A stretch of DNA of 56,761 nt from Geomonas silvestris (GCF_014193515.1 NZ_BLXX01000017.1:1-56761), one strand, 5' to 3'. Shown: positions 36,093-46,438, counted from the first letter of the stretch. The notes: generated by a model not told the origin, from the letters alone. Made by a program: numbers and translations.

Positions 36093-37406
36093 ATGCAGAA
36101 GAAACTCTATCTGGAGACCTTCGGGTGCCAGATGAACGTCAGTGATTCAGAGAAGATAGTGGGGCTCATGCAGGGGATCGGCTATGTCGAGACCAAGGAC
36201 TCGGCGCAGGCCGACCTGATCCTTTTGAACACCTGCAGCATCCGGGCGAAGGCCGAGCAGAAGGTGTACGGCCACCTCGGGAAGTTCAAGTCGCTCAAGG
36301 AGTCGAGGCCCGGGCTGATCATCGGGGTAGGGGGGTGCGTAGCGCAGCAGGAGGGCGAGAAGCTCCTGAAGCGCGCTCCCTTTGTGAACCTGGTCTTCGG
36401 GACGCACAACCTGCACCAGTTGCAGGACATGGTGCGCGGCGCCGAGGAGGGGCGGCGCAGTTCGGCGACCGACTTCATCGACGACGAGGCCCGCTTCGAC
36501 CTTTTTCTCCCGCACGGGCGCGAAGGGAGCGTCTCGCGTTTCGTGACCGTCATGCAGGGGTGCGACAACTTCTGCGCCTACTGCATCGTGCCGCACGTGC
36601 GTGGCCGCGAGATCAGCCGCAGCGCCGCGAAGATCGTGGACGAGGTGCGGCAGCTCACCGCTTCCGGCGTCACCGAGGTCACGCTTTTGGGGCAGAACGT
36701 CAACTCGTACGCCGCGAAGAACCCGGGTGAGCCCGATTTCGCCGACCTGCTGAGGCTGGTGGCGGAGATCGACGGGGTTAAGCGGCTGCGCTTCACCACC
36801 TCGCATCCCAAAGACATGTCCCAGCGTCTCATCGACTGCTTCGCAGAGATCCCCAAGCTGGCGCCTCACATCCACCTGCCGGCCCAGTCCGGAAGCGACA
36901 GGGTGCTCAAGGCGATGAACCGCGGTTACACGGCCGGGCAGTACCTCGCCAAGGTGTCCGCGCTCAAGAAGGCCTGCCCGGAAATCCAGTTCACCGGCGA
37001 CATGATCGTCGGCTTCCCCGGCGAAACCGAGGCGGATTTCCAGGCGACCCTGGACCTCATGCAGGAAGTTACCTACGCCGATCTTTTCTCCTTCATCTAC
37101 TCGGCCCGTCCCGGCACCGCCGCGGCCGACCTGCCCGACGCCACCGACCCCGCCGAGAAGCAGGCCCGCCTCGAGCGCCTCCAGGCCCTGCAGAAAAAGG
37201 TGACCCTCGAGCGCAACCAGAGCCTGGTGGGGACCGTGCAAGAAGTGCTTGTTGAGGGGCCGAGCAGCTCGGGCGAGTGTCTGTTCGGCCGCACCGGCGG
37301 CAACCGTGCGACCCTCCTGGACGGTGACGAAGCCCTGGCCGGAGAGCTCGTTAAGGTGAAGGTCGTGGAAGGGCTGCAGACCCTCCTCAAGGCGGAGCCG
37401 CTCTAG
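36093..37406 (+). CDS. miaB: tRNA-2-methylthio-N6-dimethylallyladenosine synthase
   Basis: 437 residues, standard length. Radical SAM methylthiotransferase that adds methylthio to i6A37 of tRNAs reading UNN codons. N-terminal UPF0004 domain with cluster cysteines in LETFGCQMNVSDSE, NTCSIRAKAEQKVYG and GGCVAQQEG; radical SAM cysteines in GCDNFCAYCIVPHVRG; C-terminal TRAM domain from about residue 370. ATG 36093 is taken as start; a GTG two codons earlier is possible. The DUF151 gene follows after 175 bp with no terminator, so they may share a transcript. Confidence 0.95.
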   Translation: MQKKLYLETFGCQMNVSDSEKIVGLMQGIGYVETKDSAQADLILLNTCSIRAKAEQKVYGHLGKFKSLKESRPGLIIGVGGCVAQQEGEKLLKRAPFVNLVFGTHNLHQLQDMVRGAEEGRRSSATDFIDDEARFDLFLPHGREGSVSRFVTVMQGCDNFCAYCIVPHVRGREISRSAAKIVDEVRQLTASGVTEVTLLGQNVNSYAAKNPGEPDFADLLRLVAEIDGVKRLRFTTSHPKDMSQRLIDCFAEIPKLAPHIHLPAQSGSDRVLKAMNRGYTAGQYLAKVSALKKACPEIQFTGDMIVGFPGETEADFQATLDLMQEVTYADLFSFIYSARPGTAAADLPDATDPAEKQARLERLQALQKKVTLERNQSLVGTVQEVLVEGPSSSGECLFGRTGGNRATLLDGDEALAGELVKVKVVEGLQTLLKAEPL

Positions 37407-37581
37407 CCGGTCGGGCGGTTCTCTTGGTTTTTTCCAGTATGTTGAGCCTCGTTGTGGCCACTATGTTCTTCAGAATTCCTTGCGCCGTCTGAGGCATTCG
37501 AGTCCGCGAGGCTCGTTGCAGCGTCTCTCGATGCAGGTTGTGCGCAAGGGCTGCTGAAGCGTCGAAGGGGAGGTAGCAGGT

Positions 37582-38082
37582 ATGTACATCGAGATGAAAG
37601 TCTTCGGGTTCGCGCTCGATTCCATCGCACAGCTTCCGATGATCCTTCTCAAAGATGCCGACGAGAAGCACACCATCCCCGTCTGGATCGGCACCTCCGA
37701 GTCGGTGAGTTTTGCAGCGGAATTCCTCGGGCGCGAGATGGCGTTCAGAAACGGGCGCAAGGATCTCTTGGGCTCCCTCATGGAGCGGTTGGGGATGCAC
37801 ATCGAGCGCATCGTCATCGAGAGCCTGACGGACGGCGTGTTCACCGCGTCGGTGCGCCTGGCCGCGGCCGGTGGCGAAGAGGTGCGCATCGAGGTGCATG
37901 TGAGCGAGGCCATGCTCCTCTCGCTCAGGTACCGGATGCCGGTCCAGGTGGGCAGCGAACTGCTCGCCCAGGCCTCCACCCTCGACATGAGCGACGACAT
38001 CGCCGAAGAGACCAACGCCCGACGTTTCATCGACTTCCTCGACCAGCTCGATCCCACCACCTTGGGCAAGTACCCGATGTAA
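37582..38082 (+). CDS. DUF151 (bifunctional nuclease) family protein
   Basis: 166 residues, the normal length of the family. Core signature HTIPVWIGTSESVSFAAEF near residues 30-48, then LLGSLMERLGMHIERIVIESL and DMSDDIAEETNARRF. A plant and a Thermotoga member gave the family its nuclease name and structure; the bacterial role is not settled. ATG 37582 has GGGGAGG upstream. It lies behind miaB on the same strand. Confidence 0.88.
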   Translation: MYIEMKVFGFALDSIAQLPMILLKDADEKHTIPVWIGTSESVSFAAEFLGREMAFRNGRKDLLGSLMERLGMHIERIVIESLTDGVFTASVRLAAAGGEEVRIEVHVSEAMLLSLRYRMPVQVGSELLAQASTLDMSDDIAEETNARRFIDFLDQLDPTTLGKYPM

Positions 38083-38138
38083 AATGCTGGGAGTGGTCCC
38101 CACTGTGCGCGGAAGGGGGCTGGCTCTCCAGATGCGAG

Positions 38139-38171
38139 AAGGGGACTGGCGCCGCAGGTGCCTGTCCCCTT
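38139..38171. repeat. Palindromic repeat, family C (copy 1)
   Basis: AAGGGGACTGGCGCC, short loop, GGTGCCTGTCCCCTT. The same AAGGGGACAGGCACC palindrome occurs at 39662-39697. Confidence 0.7.
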
Positions 38172-38334
38172 AGTGAAACTCTGCCCTCTTGATGAAACCA
38201 TCCCTCCACCGAGCTAAAACCGATCCCGAACAACCGGCGATGATTGCGTTCAGCTTTCCGAAGTCCCAGTAGTCCCTGTAGTCCCTGTAGCCCAGGACCC
38301 AAGGATACGTCCCCTGCCCAGCCTCTGCAGCCGG

Positions 38335-38380
38335 CGTCACGTCCCCCACTTTGCAAAAGGGGGGACAGAGGGGATTCGCC
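38335..38380. repeat. Palindromic repeat, family A (copy 5)
   Basis: CGTCACGTCCCCCACTTTGC and AAAAGGGGGGACAGAGGGG form the same hairpin-plus-tail layout as the other four copies. 38083-38536 holds no gene, only repeats of families C and A. Confidence 0.75.
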
Positions 38381-38536
38381 CTGCGTCTCTCACTTCGACC
38401 CTCCTCTGCGAAGACGATCCACCCCGCCCGGGCGACTTTTTAATGACAACCCTCCCTTTTGCATTCACATCTCTTTCCGATTACCGTAAAATCAAGCCAT
38501 GCTTTGACCAGAAAACCGACTGCTCAGGAGTGTCCT

Positions 38537-39607
38537 ATGCGTGAAGCATCATTCGAGTTTTTGAAAAAGTTAGTGGAAGCGCCCAGCCCTTCCGGTTACG
38601 AAGCGCCGGCGCAGCGCGTCTTCCGCTCCTATATCGACGGGTTCGCCCAAGTGACGACCGACGTCATGGGGAACGTCTACGGCTTCATCCAGGGGACGGG
38701 GGAAGAGCGCCTCAAGGTGATGCTGGTGGGCCATTCCGATGAGATCGGCCTCCAGGTGCGTTACCTTGACGACCACGGTTTCCTCTACTTCTCTGCCATC
38801 GGAGGCGTCGATCCGCACATCACCCCGGGCCTTCGGGTGCGGGTGCACACCGAAAGCGGAGCGATCAACGGCGTGGTCGGCAAGAAGCCGATCCACCTCA
38901 TCGAGCCCAAAGAGCGCGACAGCGTGATCAAGCTCGACGCCCAGTACATCGACATCGGTGCGACCAGCAAACAGGAGGCCGCGGCCCTGGTCCGCGTGGG
39001 CGATGCCATCACCTTCGCCGATTCCCTCGAGCGCCTGCAGGGAGACCGCTGCACCTCGCGCGGTTTCGACGACAAGGCTGGCAGCTTCGTGGTGGCCGAG
39101 GTGCTGCGCAAGGTCTCCGAACTGCCGCACCCCTTGGCCGTCGATCTCTACGGCGTCTCCTCCGTCCAGGAGGAAGTGGGCCTGCGGGGCGGCACCACCT
39201 CCTGTTACAACGTGCGTCCCGACGTGGGGATCTGCGTCGAGGTCGATTTCGCCACCGACCAGCCCGACGTCGACAAGAAGCACAACGGCGAGGTGGGGCT
39301 TGGCAAGGGGCCCATCCTGCCGCGTGGTCCCAACATCAACCACGCCCTCTTCGACATCCTGTCCCGGACCGCCGGCGAGGAGAGCATCCCGGTCCAGTAC
39401 ACCGGCATAGCCCGGGCCACCGGAACCGACGCCAACGTGATGCAGATCTCGCGGGGCGGGGTAGCCACCGCCCTCGTCAAGCTCCCCCTGCGCTACATGC
39501 ACACCCCCGTCGAGACCCTCTCCCTCGCCGACCTGGAAGCCGCCGCCGACCTCATCGTTGCGGCCCTCGCGCGCATGGGAAATAGGGACAGCTTCAAGCC
39601 GGTGTAG
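38537..39607 (+). CDS. M42 family metallopeptidase (glutamyl aminopeptidase / endoglucanase-M type)
   Basis: 356 residues, family length. Dinuclear-metal aminopeptidase that forms large cytoplasmic tetrahedral assemblies in known cases. Ligands and catalytic residues visible: His in MLVGHSDEIG, Asp in SRGFDDKAG, the Glu pair in SSVQEEVGLRG, Asp in ICVEVDFATD, and the final His in RYMHTPVE. The N-terminus EFLKKLVEAPSPSGYE is typical. ATG 38537 has AGGAG at seven bases; the upstream extension is rejected. It is flanked by repeat-rich gaps and transcribed alone. Confidence 0.93.
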   Translation: MREASFEFLKKLVEAPSPSGYEAPAQRVFRSYIDGFAQVTTDVMGNVYGFIQGTGEERLKVMLVGHSDEIGLQVRYLDDHGFLYFSAIGGVDPHITPGLRVRVHTESGAINGVVGKKPIHLIEPKERDSVIKLDAQYIDIGATSKQEAAALVRVGDAITFADSLERLQGDRCTSRGFDDKAGSFVVAEVLRKVSELPHPLAVDLYGVSSVQEEVGLRGGTTSCYNVRPDVGICVEVDFATDQPDVDKKHNGEVGLGKGPILPRGPNINHALFDILSRTAGEESIPVQYTGIARATGTDANVMQISRGGVATALVKLPLRYMHTPVETLSLADLEAAADLIVAALARMGNRDSFKPV

Positions 39608-39661
39608 AGGCAGGGACTGTGGGGGCTGGGGCTAGAAGCAGGGACCAGGGACTAACAGCAG

Positions 39662-39697
39662 AAGGGGGACGGGCATCGTCAGGTGCCTGTCCCCCTT
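39662..39697. repeat. Palindromic repeat, family C (copy 2)
   Basis: AAGGGGGACGGGCATC and GGTGCCTGTCCCCCTT; a hairpin of the same family as 38139-38171. Confidence 0.7.
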
Positions 39698-39747
39698 AGC
39701 CGGTTTGAGGAGAGGCTAGATCTCGGCGCCCTCCCGCCTGCACCTGA

Positions 39748-39786
39748 CTCTCCCTCGCACTCCGGGTGAGGGCAGGGGTGAGGGGG
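39748..39786. repeat. Palindromic repeat, family B (copy 3)
   Basis: CTCTCCCTCGCACTCCGGGT and GAGGGCAGGGGTGAGGGGG, the third copy of the CCCTC/GAGGG palindrome. The 420 bp between the M42 gene and guaB hold repeats and the guaB promoter only. Confidence 0.65.
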
Positions 39787-39940
39787 CCGGCAGCTGCACT
39801 CCGGTCGCCCTTATCAATAAGCACCACCGTCGGCCATAAAAGGTATACGCCGCCCCGTGCCAAAGCGTAGACGCCGCAACGCCCCATCCTCCTTCGCCTC
39901 TGCGCGACGTGCCGATCCGTTAGCTCGTACAAACCTCAAC

Positions 39941-41501
<1,561 letters not shown>

Positions 41502-41521
41502 CAAGGTAACAAGGCATCTAC

Positions 41522-41633
41522 CACAGAGGACACGGAGGAAGAGGCGAGGTACACAGAGGAAGGCTTTAAGGGGTAACCCACCGGTCTTTGCTTTACCCTG
41601 TGTTCCTCCCGTCTTTCCTCGGTGTCCTCTGTG
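41522..41633. repeat. Inverted repeat, family D (CACAGAGGACAC type)
   Basis: Arms 41522-41540 (CACAGAGGACACGGAGGAA) and 41615-41633 are complementary at 18 of 19 positions, with partial extra copies (ACACAGAGGAA, TGTGTTCCTC) inside. This CACAGAGGACAC motif is a familiar dispersed repeat in Geobacter and other genomes. It fills the guaB-guaA gap. Confidence 0.7.
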
Positions 41634-41722
41634 ATTACGCTTCTGATTTTTTAGATTGGCAAAGCCTGCCCCGGCCTCACGCTGTGGTTAGGCTTTTAAC
41701 GTTTTTCCAAAAGGAATTATCT

Positions 41723-43273
41723 ATGACAATCGACATCCATTCCGAGAAGGTCCTGATCCTCGACTTCGGCTCCCAGGTGACCCAGCTCATCGCCCGGCGC
41801 GTGCGCGAGCAGAGCGTCTACTGCGAGATCCACCCCTACAACATGGCGCTCGAGAAGATCAAGGCCTTCGGGCCCAAGGGGATCATCCTCTCCGGCGGCC
41901 CCTCCTCGGTCTACGACAAGGACGCGCCGCACTCGGACCTCGGGATCTACGACCTGGGGATCCCCGTCCTCGGCATCTGCTACGGGATGCAGCTCATGAC
42001 CCAGCAGCTCGGGGGGCGCGTCGAGCGCTGCGACAAGCGCGAGTTCGGCCGCGCCACCCTCGTCCTCGACGGCAAGAGCGAGATCTTCGCCGGCTTCGAG
42101 GGGGGTGCCGAGGTCTGGATGTCCCACGGCGACCGGATCGAGGAGATGCCCAAGGGGTTCAGCCTCATGGCCCACACCGAGGGGTGCCCGGTGGCTGCCA
42201 TGAAGGACGAGAAGCGCAACTTCTTCGGCGTGCAGTTCCACCCCGAGGTGGTGCACACCCCGCGCGGCGACGAGATGATCGGCAACTTCCTGTTCAACAT
42301 CTGCGGGAGCAAGCCGACCTGGACCATGGCCAACTTCATCGAGACCGAGATCGCCACGATCCGCGAGAAGGTGGGGACCGGCAAGGTGCTCTGCGCCCTC
42401 TCCGGCGGCGTGGACTCCGCGGTCGTCGCGGTCCTGATCCACAAGGCGATCGGCGACCAGCTGCACTGCGTCTTCGTGAACAACGGGCTTTTGCGCAAGG
42501 GCGAGGCCGAGAAGGTGGTGAACCTCTTCACCAAGCACTTCAAGATCAACCTGCAGCACGTCGAGGCCACCGACCGCTTCCTCGACAAGCTGACCGGCAT
42601 CTCCGATCCCGAGCAAAAGCGCAAGATCATCGGCAACGAGTTCATCTACCTCTTCGAGGAGGAGGCGAAGAAGCTCGGCCAGGTCGACTACCTGGCGCAG
42701 GGGACCCTCTACCCGGACGTGATCGAGTCGGTCTCCACCAAGGGGCCCTCCGCGGTCATCAAGAGCCACCACAACGTGGGCGGGCTCCCCGAGAAGATGA
42801 ACCTGAAGCTCCTCGAGCCGGTGCGCGAACTGTTCAAGGACGAGGTCAGGCTCCTGGGCAAGGAACTCGGCATGCCCGACGAGATGGTCTACCGTCAGCC
42901 CTTCCCGGGCCCGGGTCTCGCCATCCGCTGCATCGGCGAGCTCTCCCCCGAGAAACTCGACATCCTGCGCGAGGCCGACGCCATCGTCATCGACGAGATC
43001 CGCAAGGCCGGGCTATATCGCGACATCTGGCAGTCATTTGCCGTACTCTTGCCGGTGAAGACCGTAGGCGTCATGGGCGACGCCCGCACCTACGAGTACA
43101 CCTGCGTACTGCGCGCGGTGAACTCCCTGGACGGCATGACCGCCGACTGGGTCAAGCTCCCCTACGAGCTACTCGGCAGTATTTCCTCGAGAATCATCAA
43201 CGAGGTGAAGGGCGTGAACCGCGTGGCCTACGACATCAGCCAGAAGCCGCCGGCAACCATCGAGTGGGAATAG
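41723..43273 (+). CDS. guaA: GMP synthase (glutamine-hydrolysing)
   Basis: 516 residues. Aminates XMP to GMP. Class I glutamine amidotransferase domain 1-200 with nucleophile Cys86 ([10 protein letters not shown]) and the His/Glu in [13 protein letters not shown]-pyrophosphatase domain with P-loop [16 protein letters not shown]-terminal dimerisation domain ending KPPATIEWE, the family's usual C-terminus. ATG 41723 has AAAAGGAA upstream; 45 more in-frame codons upstream cover the family D repeat and are rejected. Confidence 0.97.
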   Translation: MTIDIHSEKVLILDFGSQVTQLIARRVREQSVYCEIHPYNMALEKIKAFGPKGIILSGGPSSVYDKDAPHSDLGIYDLGIPVLGICYGMQLMTQQLGGRVERCDKREFGRATLVLDGKSEIFAGFEGGAEVWMSHGDRIEEMPKGFSLMAHTEGCPVAAMKDEKRNFFGVQFHPEVVHTPRGDEMIGNFLFNICGSKPTWTMANFIETEIATIREKVGTGKVLCALSGGVDSAVVAVLIHKAIGDQLHCVFVNNGLLRKGEAEKVVNLFTKHFKINLQHVEATDRFLDKLTGISDPEQKRKIIGNEFIYLFEEEAKKLGQVDYLAQGTLYPDVIESVSTKGPSAVIKSHHNVGGLPEKMNLKLLEPVRELFKDEVRLLGKELGMPDEMVYRQPFPGPGLAIRCIGELSPEKLDILREADAIVIDEIRKAGLYRDIWQSFAVLLPVKTVGVMGDARTYEYTCVLRAVNSLDGMTADWVKLPYELLGSISSRIINEVKGVNRVAYDISQKPPATIEWE

Positions 43274-43315
43274 GCGATTGCTCCCTTGGCGGGGTTCAAT
43301 AATTGCACAGAAACT

Positions 43316-43351
43316 CGCGGTAACCGTCCCCCGGGGCGGTTGCCGCGTTTT
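43316..43351 (+). terminator. Intrinsic terminator after guaA
   Basis: CGCGGTAACCG and CGGTTGCCGCG enclose a CCCC/GGGG inner stem; four T follow. It lies 43 bp after the guaA stop. Confidence 0.85.
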
Positions 43352-43372
43352 CGCGTATAGGGGGGATTCCGC

Positions 43373-44062
43373 GTGTCCGAGACCTTCGGCCCGATAAAAC
43401 TGATCATCTTCGATCTGGACGGAACGCTCATCCATTCGCTCCCCGACATCGCCGACGCGGTGAACCACGTGCGGCGGGACTTCGGCAAGGGGGCGCTCGA
43501 CCTCGACGAGGTGCGGCTTTTGGTGGGGAAGGGGGCCCGCTCCCTCATCGAGCGCGCCCTGCCCGATGCGGGGTCCCGCGAGATCGACGAGGCGCTCGAG
43601 CGCTACCTGGGCTACAACCTGGCCCACATCGTCGACAAGACCCGTCCCTATCCGGGCGTTGCCGAGACCCTCGAGGAGCTCTCCCGGCGCGGCTTTCCGC
43701 TGGTGGTACTCTCCAACAAGAACGTGGCGCTCTGCCGCGAGGTTTTGAGCGAGCTCGGCCTGGCGGGTCTGCTCCCCGCCGTGTACGGAGCCGACTCCTT
43801 CCCGTTTCGCAAGCCCTCCCCCGAGCCGGTGCTGGCCCTCCTCAAGGAGTATCGGGTTGCGGCCGGCGAGGCGGTACTCGTGGGGGACAGCATAAACGAC
43901 ATGGCGGCGGGGCAGGGGGCCGGCGTGTATACCGTTGGCTGCAGCTACGGCTACGGCAATCCCGAGGAGTTGGCGGGGGCCGATTTCCAAGTCCATGATT
44001 TTGCGTCACTGCTGGATCTCCCCCTTTTCTTACAAAACAATTCAGCAATGAAAAAAGGCTAA
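43373..44062 (+). CDS. gph: HAD-family phosphatase, phosphoglycolate phosphatase type
   Basis: 229 residues. HAD motif I IIFDLDGTLIHS, motif II LVVLSNKN, motif III Lys in FRKPSPEP, motif IV VLVGDSINDM, plus an alpha-helical cap; the layout is that of Gph, which clears 2-phosphoglycolate from DNA repair or oxygenase reactions. Related HAD phosphatases cannot be excluded. GTG 43373 follows GGGGG. Its stop codon TAA is the first part of the flgM promoter. Confidence 0.85.
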   Translation: MSETFGPIKLIIFDLDGTLIHSLPDIADAVNHVRRDFGKGALDLDEVRLLVGKGARSLIERALPDAGSREIDEALERYLGYNLAHIVDKTRPYPGVAETLEELSRRGFPLVVLSNKNVALCREVLSELGLAGLLPAVYGADSFPFRKPSPEPVLALLKEYRVAAGEAVLVGDSINDMAAGQGAGVYTVGCSYGYGNPEELAGADFQVHDFASLLDLPLFLQNNSAMKKG

Positions 44063-44086
44063 AGTATCTCAGAGAGTTACCGATAT
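44060..44086 (+). promoter_or_regulatory. FliA (sigma-28) type promoter of flgM
   Basis: TAAAGTAT (44060-44067), exactly 11 bp, ACCGATAT (44079-44086), against the consensus TAAAGTTT-N11-GCCGATAA. The -35 overlaps the gph stop codon. A flgM gene directly downstream makes the assignment convincing. Confidence 0.75.
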
Positions 44087-44122
44087 ATAGTCCTATACCA
44101 ACGTTCGGGAGTAAAAAACGCA

Positions 44123-44425
44123 ATGAAAATAGATGATCTGAATCAGAAATCGGGGCTTGCCTACGTGGCGAGCGGGCGGGCTGACAAGGCTGAGCCGGTG
44201 GACGCTTCCGTTGAAGCGGCGGGCAAGCCGCAGTCCGGGACAGACAAGGTCGAGCTTTCCAGCTACATCCCGGTTGTCCCGAGCTCAGAGCGTCAGCCGG
44301 GATTTCGGGCCGACCGGGTAGCCGAGCTCAGGGCACAGGTTGCCAGCGGCAGCTACCAGGTGCCGGCGACCGCCATCGCCGAGAAGATGATCGCCAAGTT
44401 CGCCGGCAGCGGGGCGAGCCACTAG
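44123..44425 (+). CDS. flgM: Anti-sigma-28 factor FlgM
   Basis: 100 residues, acidic and mostly disordered as FlgM is. The C-terminal half (RADRVAELRAQVASGSYQVP, AIAEKMIAKF) is the conserved FliA-binding region. FlgM holds sigma-28 until it is exported through the completed hook. ATG 44123 has GGGAG about 12 bases upstream. The sigma-28-type promoter gives the expected feedback loop. No other flagellar genes lie in the window; the right neighbour is the tRNA gene and its integrated island. Confidence 0.87.
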   Translation: MKIDDLNQKSGLAYVASGRADKAEPVDASVEAAGKPQSGTDKVELSSYIPVVPSSERQPGFRADRVAELRAQVASGSYQVPATAIAEKMIAKFAGSGASH

Positions 44426-44440
44426 ACAGCAGAAAAAATA

Positions 44441-44470
44441 TTGACAGGCGCACACGAAGTGCGGTATTAA
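44441..44470 (+). promoter_or_regulatory. Promoter of tRNA-Gly
   Basis: TTGACA (44441-44446), 18-bp spacer, TATTAA (44465-44470), 15 bp before the mature tRNA 5' end. Confidence 0.75.
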
Positions 44471-44484
44471 TGTCGCTCTACTAA

Positions 44485-44559
<75 letters not shown>

Positions 44560-44575
44560 AACAAAATCAGCAGGT

Positions 44576-45874
44576 TCAAGCGGTTAGCGTGAGCCTTTCA
44601 AGACTGTCCCCGGTTCTGTCCCTAAACGGAATCGGGGATTTACTTTTTGGAATAACGAAGTCCCGCCCCAGGTAGTCGAAGATCCTCTCTTCGTCCTCTT
44701 CCAGCCCCTCCACGTAGTTCCCGTAGACTTCATAGACCATCTGCTTCGATGCATGCCCCATGAGTTTGACGAGCCTGAGCGGATTGATGCCGACCAGGAG
44801 GCTCCAGGCTGCGAAGGAGTGCCGCGCCGAGTAAGAGGTGACGTAGGTAATCCCGGCAGCGTCCACCCCTTTCTTCCAGATCTTGCAGAAGCGGGAGCTG
44901 TTGAAGCGTGCACCGTCCTCCATCGTGAAGACATAGGGAGAATCGGAGCGGTTGAGGATTGCGTCGAGCCTTTGCCGGATTGCCCCTGTGATGAAGATTT
45001 GGCGCTTCCTGAAGGCGGTTTTCAGGCTCTTCTTGTCCTGGCCCAATACAAAAGAGCTGGAGACGTTCACGTAGTCTCCTGAGATATCCTCTTTTCTCAG
45101 GCCCCCCATCTCGGAAGGGATCATCCCCGTCAGGATCATGAACTCTGCTATGGGCCGGTAATACTCTTCCAGGTGGTCCAGGAAGCGGAGCCATTCACCA
45201 AAGCGAATGACGACATGCTCTTTCTTCTCGGTCTTTGACAGCCTCTTTTTCAGGTTGTCGAAGGGACTCTTCAGCACCCACCGGTAATGATCGCAGGCAT
45301 CGTTCCAGATCGCCCTAAACGGCATAAGGATATTCATTTTCCTGGCCGTTGAGAGTGGTTTCCCTTTGTTCTCCCCCCGTGTACAGAGAAGGGAGTCGGT
45401 AAATTTGAAAACCGTGGTGCTGGTGATCTGGTAGAAAGAGACGTTTCGGAAGTGGGGGAGGATCTTCGTCTCTATCGCTTCGCGGTAGTCGTTCCGCTTG
45501 GTCGGCGAGCTGAAGGAGGGATATATCGTCTCCATCCATTCCTTCGCATACTGGCCGAAAAGCACCTGATGAGGTTCGGGCCGGTACTCTCGCCCCTCCA
45601 ACTGGGTGAAGTGTGCCTTCTCCTGCTCAGTTGCTCCGGGGAATGCCTCGGCAAACTTGAAGGTGCCGTCTTCGATCCGCTCCGCGATCCTGCTCAGGAA
45701 GCCGCGAACCTTTCTTTCATTGGCCGGTGTGTCGTCGAGATCGGTGGTTCGGGTGATCCGCTGCCCGAAATAGTAGAAATCGACGTAGAGCTTTTTCGAG
45801 CCTTTGCGCCGCTTGACGGCTCCGGTTTGCTTCACAGGTGTTTCCATCGCAAGATTGCCTTTTTTAATCTTCAT
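44576..45874 (-). CDS. Tyrosine recombinase (integrase) of the tRNA-Gly element
   Basis: 432 residues. N-terminal DNA-binding part, SAM-like helical domain about 105-215, catalytic domain about 220-390. In the catalytic domain R351 lies in YSARHSFAAW, H374 in LMGHASKQM, and the nucleophile is probably Y384 (VYGNYVEG). The first catalytic Arg, expected in TGMRPSE, is Ile252 (TGMIPSEM), and the residue three before R351 is Tyr, not His. This may be normal for the subfamily or mean reduced activity. ATG 45874 has GAGGAC upstream. Last gene of the leftward operon and adjacent to attL. Confidence 0.92.
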   Translation of the reverse strand: MKIKKGNLAMETPVKQTGAVKRRKGSKKLYVDFYYFGQRITRTTDLDDTPANERKVRGFLSRIAERIEDGTFKFAEAFPGATEQEKAHFTQLEGREYRPEPHQVLFGQYAKEWMETIYPSFSSPTKRNDYREAIETKILPHFRNVSFYQITSTTVFKFTDSLLCTRGENKGKPLSTARKMNILMPFRAIWNDACDHYRWVLKSPFDNLKKRLSKTEKKEHVVIRFGEWLRFLDHLEEYYRPIAEFMILTGMIPSEMGGLRKEDISGDYVNVSSSFVLGQDKKSLKTAFRKRQIFITGAIRQRLDAILNRSDSPYVFTMEDGARFNSSRFCKIWKKGVDAAGITYVTSYSARHSFAAWSLLVGINPLRLVKLMGHASKQMVYEVYGNYVEGLEEDEERIFDYLGRDFVIPKSKSPIPFRDRTGDSLERLTLTA

Positions 45875-45951
45875 GTTATGTCCTCATGGCGTTACCCTCC
45901 CCTCAGTGTGTCTAAGTCCGTCGCGGAGAATACCGGCATTTCATCTCATAA

Positions 45952-46287
45952 TCAATAGTCGAGGTTGATGGCCGGGACTGCGCCCCGGCCGAAAGTCAGA
46001 GGCGGGCTGTTGACCGAGGCTTCGCCTCGCTGAGAATCTTGCTCGCTTCGTGGCACTGGCACCGGAGCTGCTAGGCCATTATCCTCTGTGGTCGGCCTCT
46101 GCTGGCTGTTGAGAAAAAGCCCCTCACGCCAGCAGAGCCGGAGGATTCGGCCTAGTCGGAAGTAATGGACACCCTCCCGCAAAACCCCTTTCTTCAGCCA
46201 GCCGAAGACAGTGGCCCGTGATACCTGCATCCGTGCTGCAAACTGTTCAATGGTAAGAACTTCCGATGCCTGGGTGTCAGTTGCCAT
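45952..46287 (-). CDS. AlpA/excisionase-type HTH protein
   Basis: 111 residues. Residues about 11-55 (VLTIEQFAARMQVSRATVFGWLKKGVL, then YFRLGRILRL) are the MerR-like winged helix of AlpA/excisionase proteins, which direct excision or control the integrase. The remainder is Pro/Gln/Ser-rich and unordered. It starts inside the end of the 53-residue gene and lies 77 bp before the integrase, so excision and integration functions share a transcript. Confidence 0.85.
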   Translation of the reverse strand: MATDTQASEVLTIEQFAARMQVSRATVFGWLKKGVLREGVHYFRLGRILRLCWREGLFLNSQQRPTTEDNGLAAPVPVPRSEQDSQRGEASVNSPPLTFGRGAVPAINLDY

Positions 46288-46438
46288 CGTAGGACCTCCT
46301 TAAAAGCACTGATGCCCAGGCAGATCTTTCGGCTTCCAGGTCATCCAATCGGCCATCATTCATGATTTCTGCTAGCCGGTCCTGGAAGTAGTCGAGTTCG
46401 GCGTTGTCTCTGAAGGGGAACATGGCGGGGGATTTCAT
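46277..46438 (-). CDS. Small 53-residue protein coupled to the Rep-like gene
   Basis: ATG at 46438 overlaps the TGA of the Rep-like gene (ATGA), and the last 11 bases overlap the start of the HTH gene. The product begins KSPAMFPFRDNAELDYFQDR and continues with an acidic helical stretch (LAEIMNDGRLDDLEAE). I do not recognise it. Overlap on both sides is the evidence that it is translated; an accessory role in replication or excision is a guess. Confidence 0.65.
   Translation of the reverse strand: MKSPAMFPFRDNAELDYFQDRLAEIMNDGRLDDLEAERSAWASVLLRRSYDGN

Noticed and set aside
37456..37575. Possible short selenoprotein frame with in-frame TGA between miaB and the DUF151 gene
   Set aside because: No SECIS-like hairpin was evident after the TGA and the translation matches nothing; treated as untranslated.
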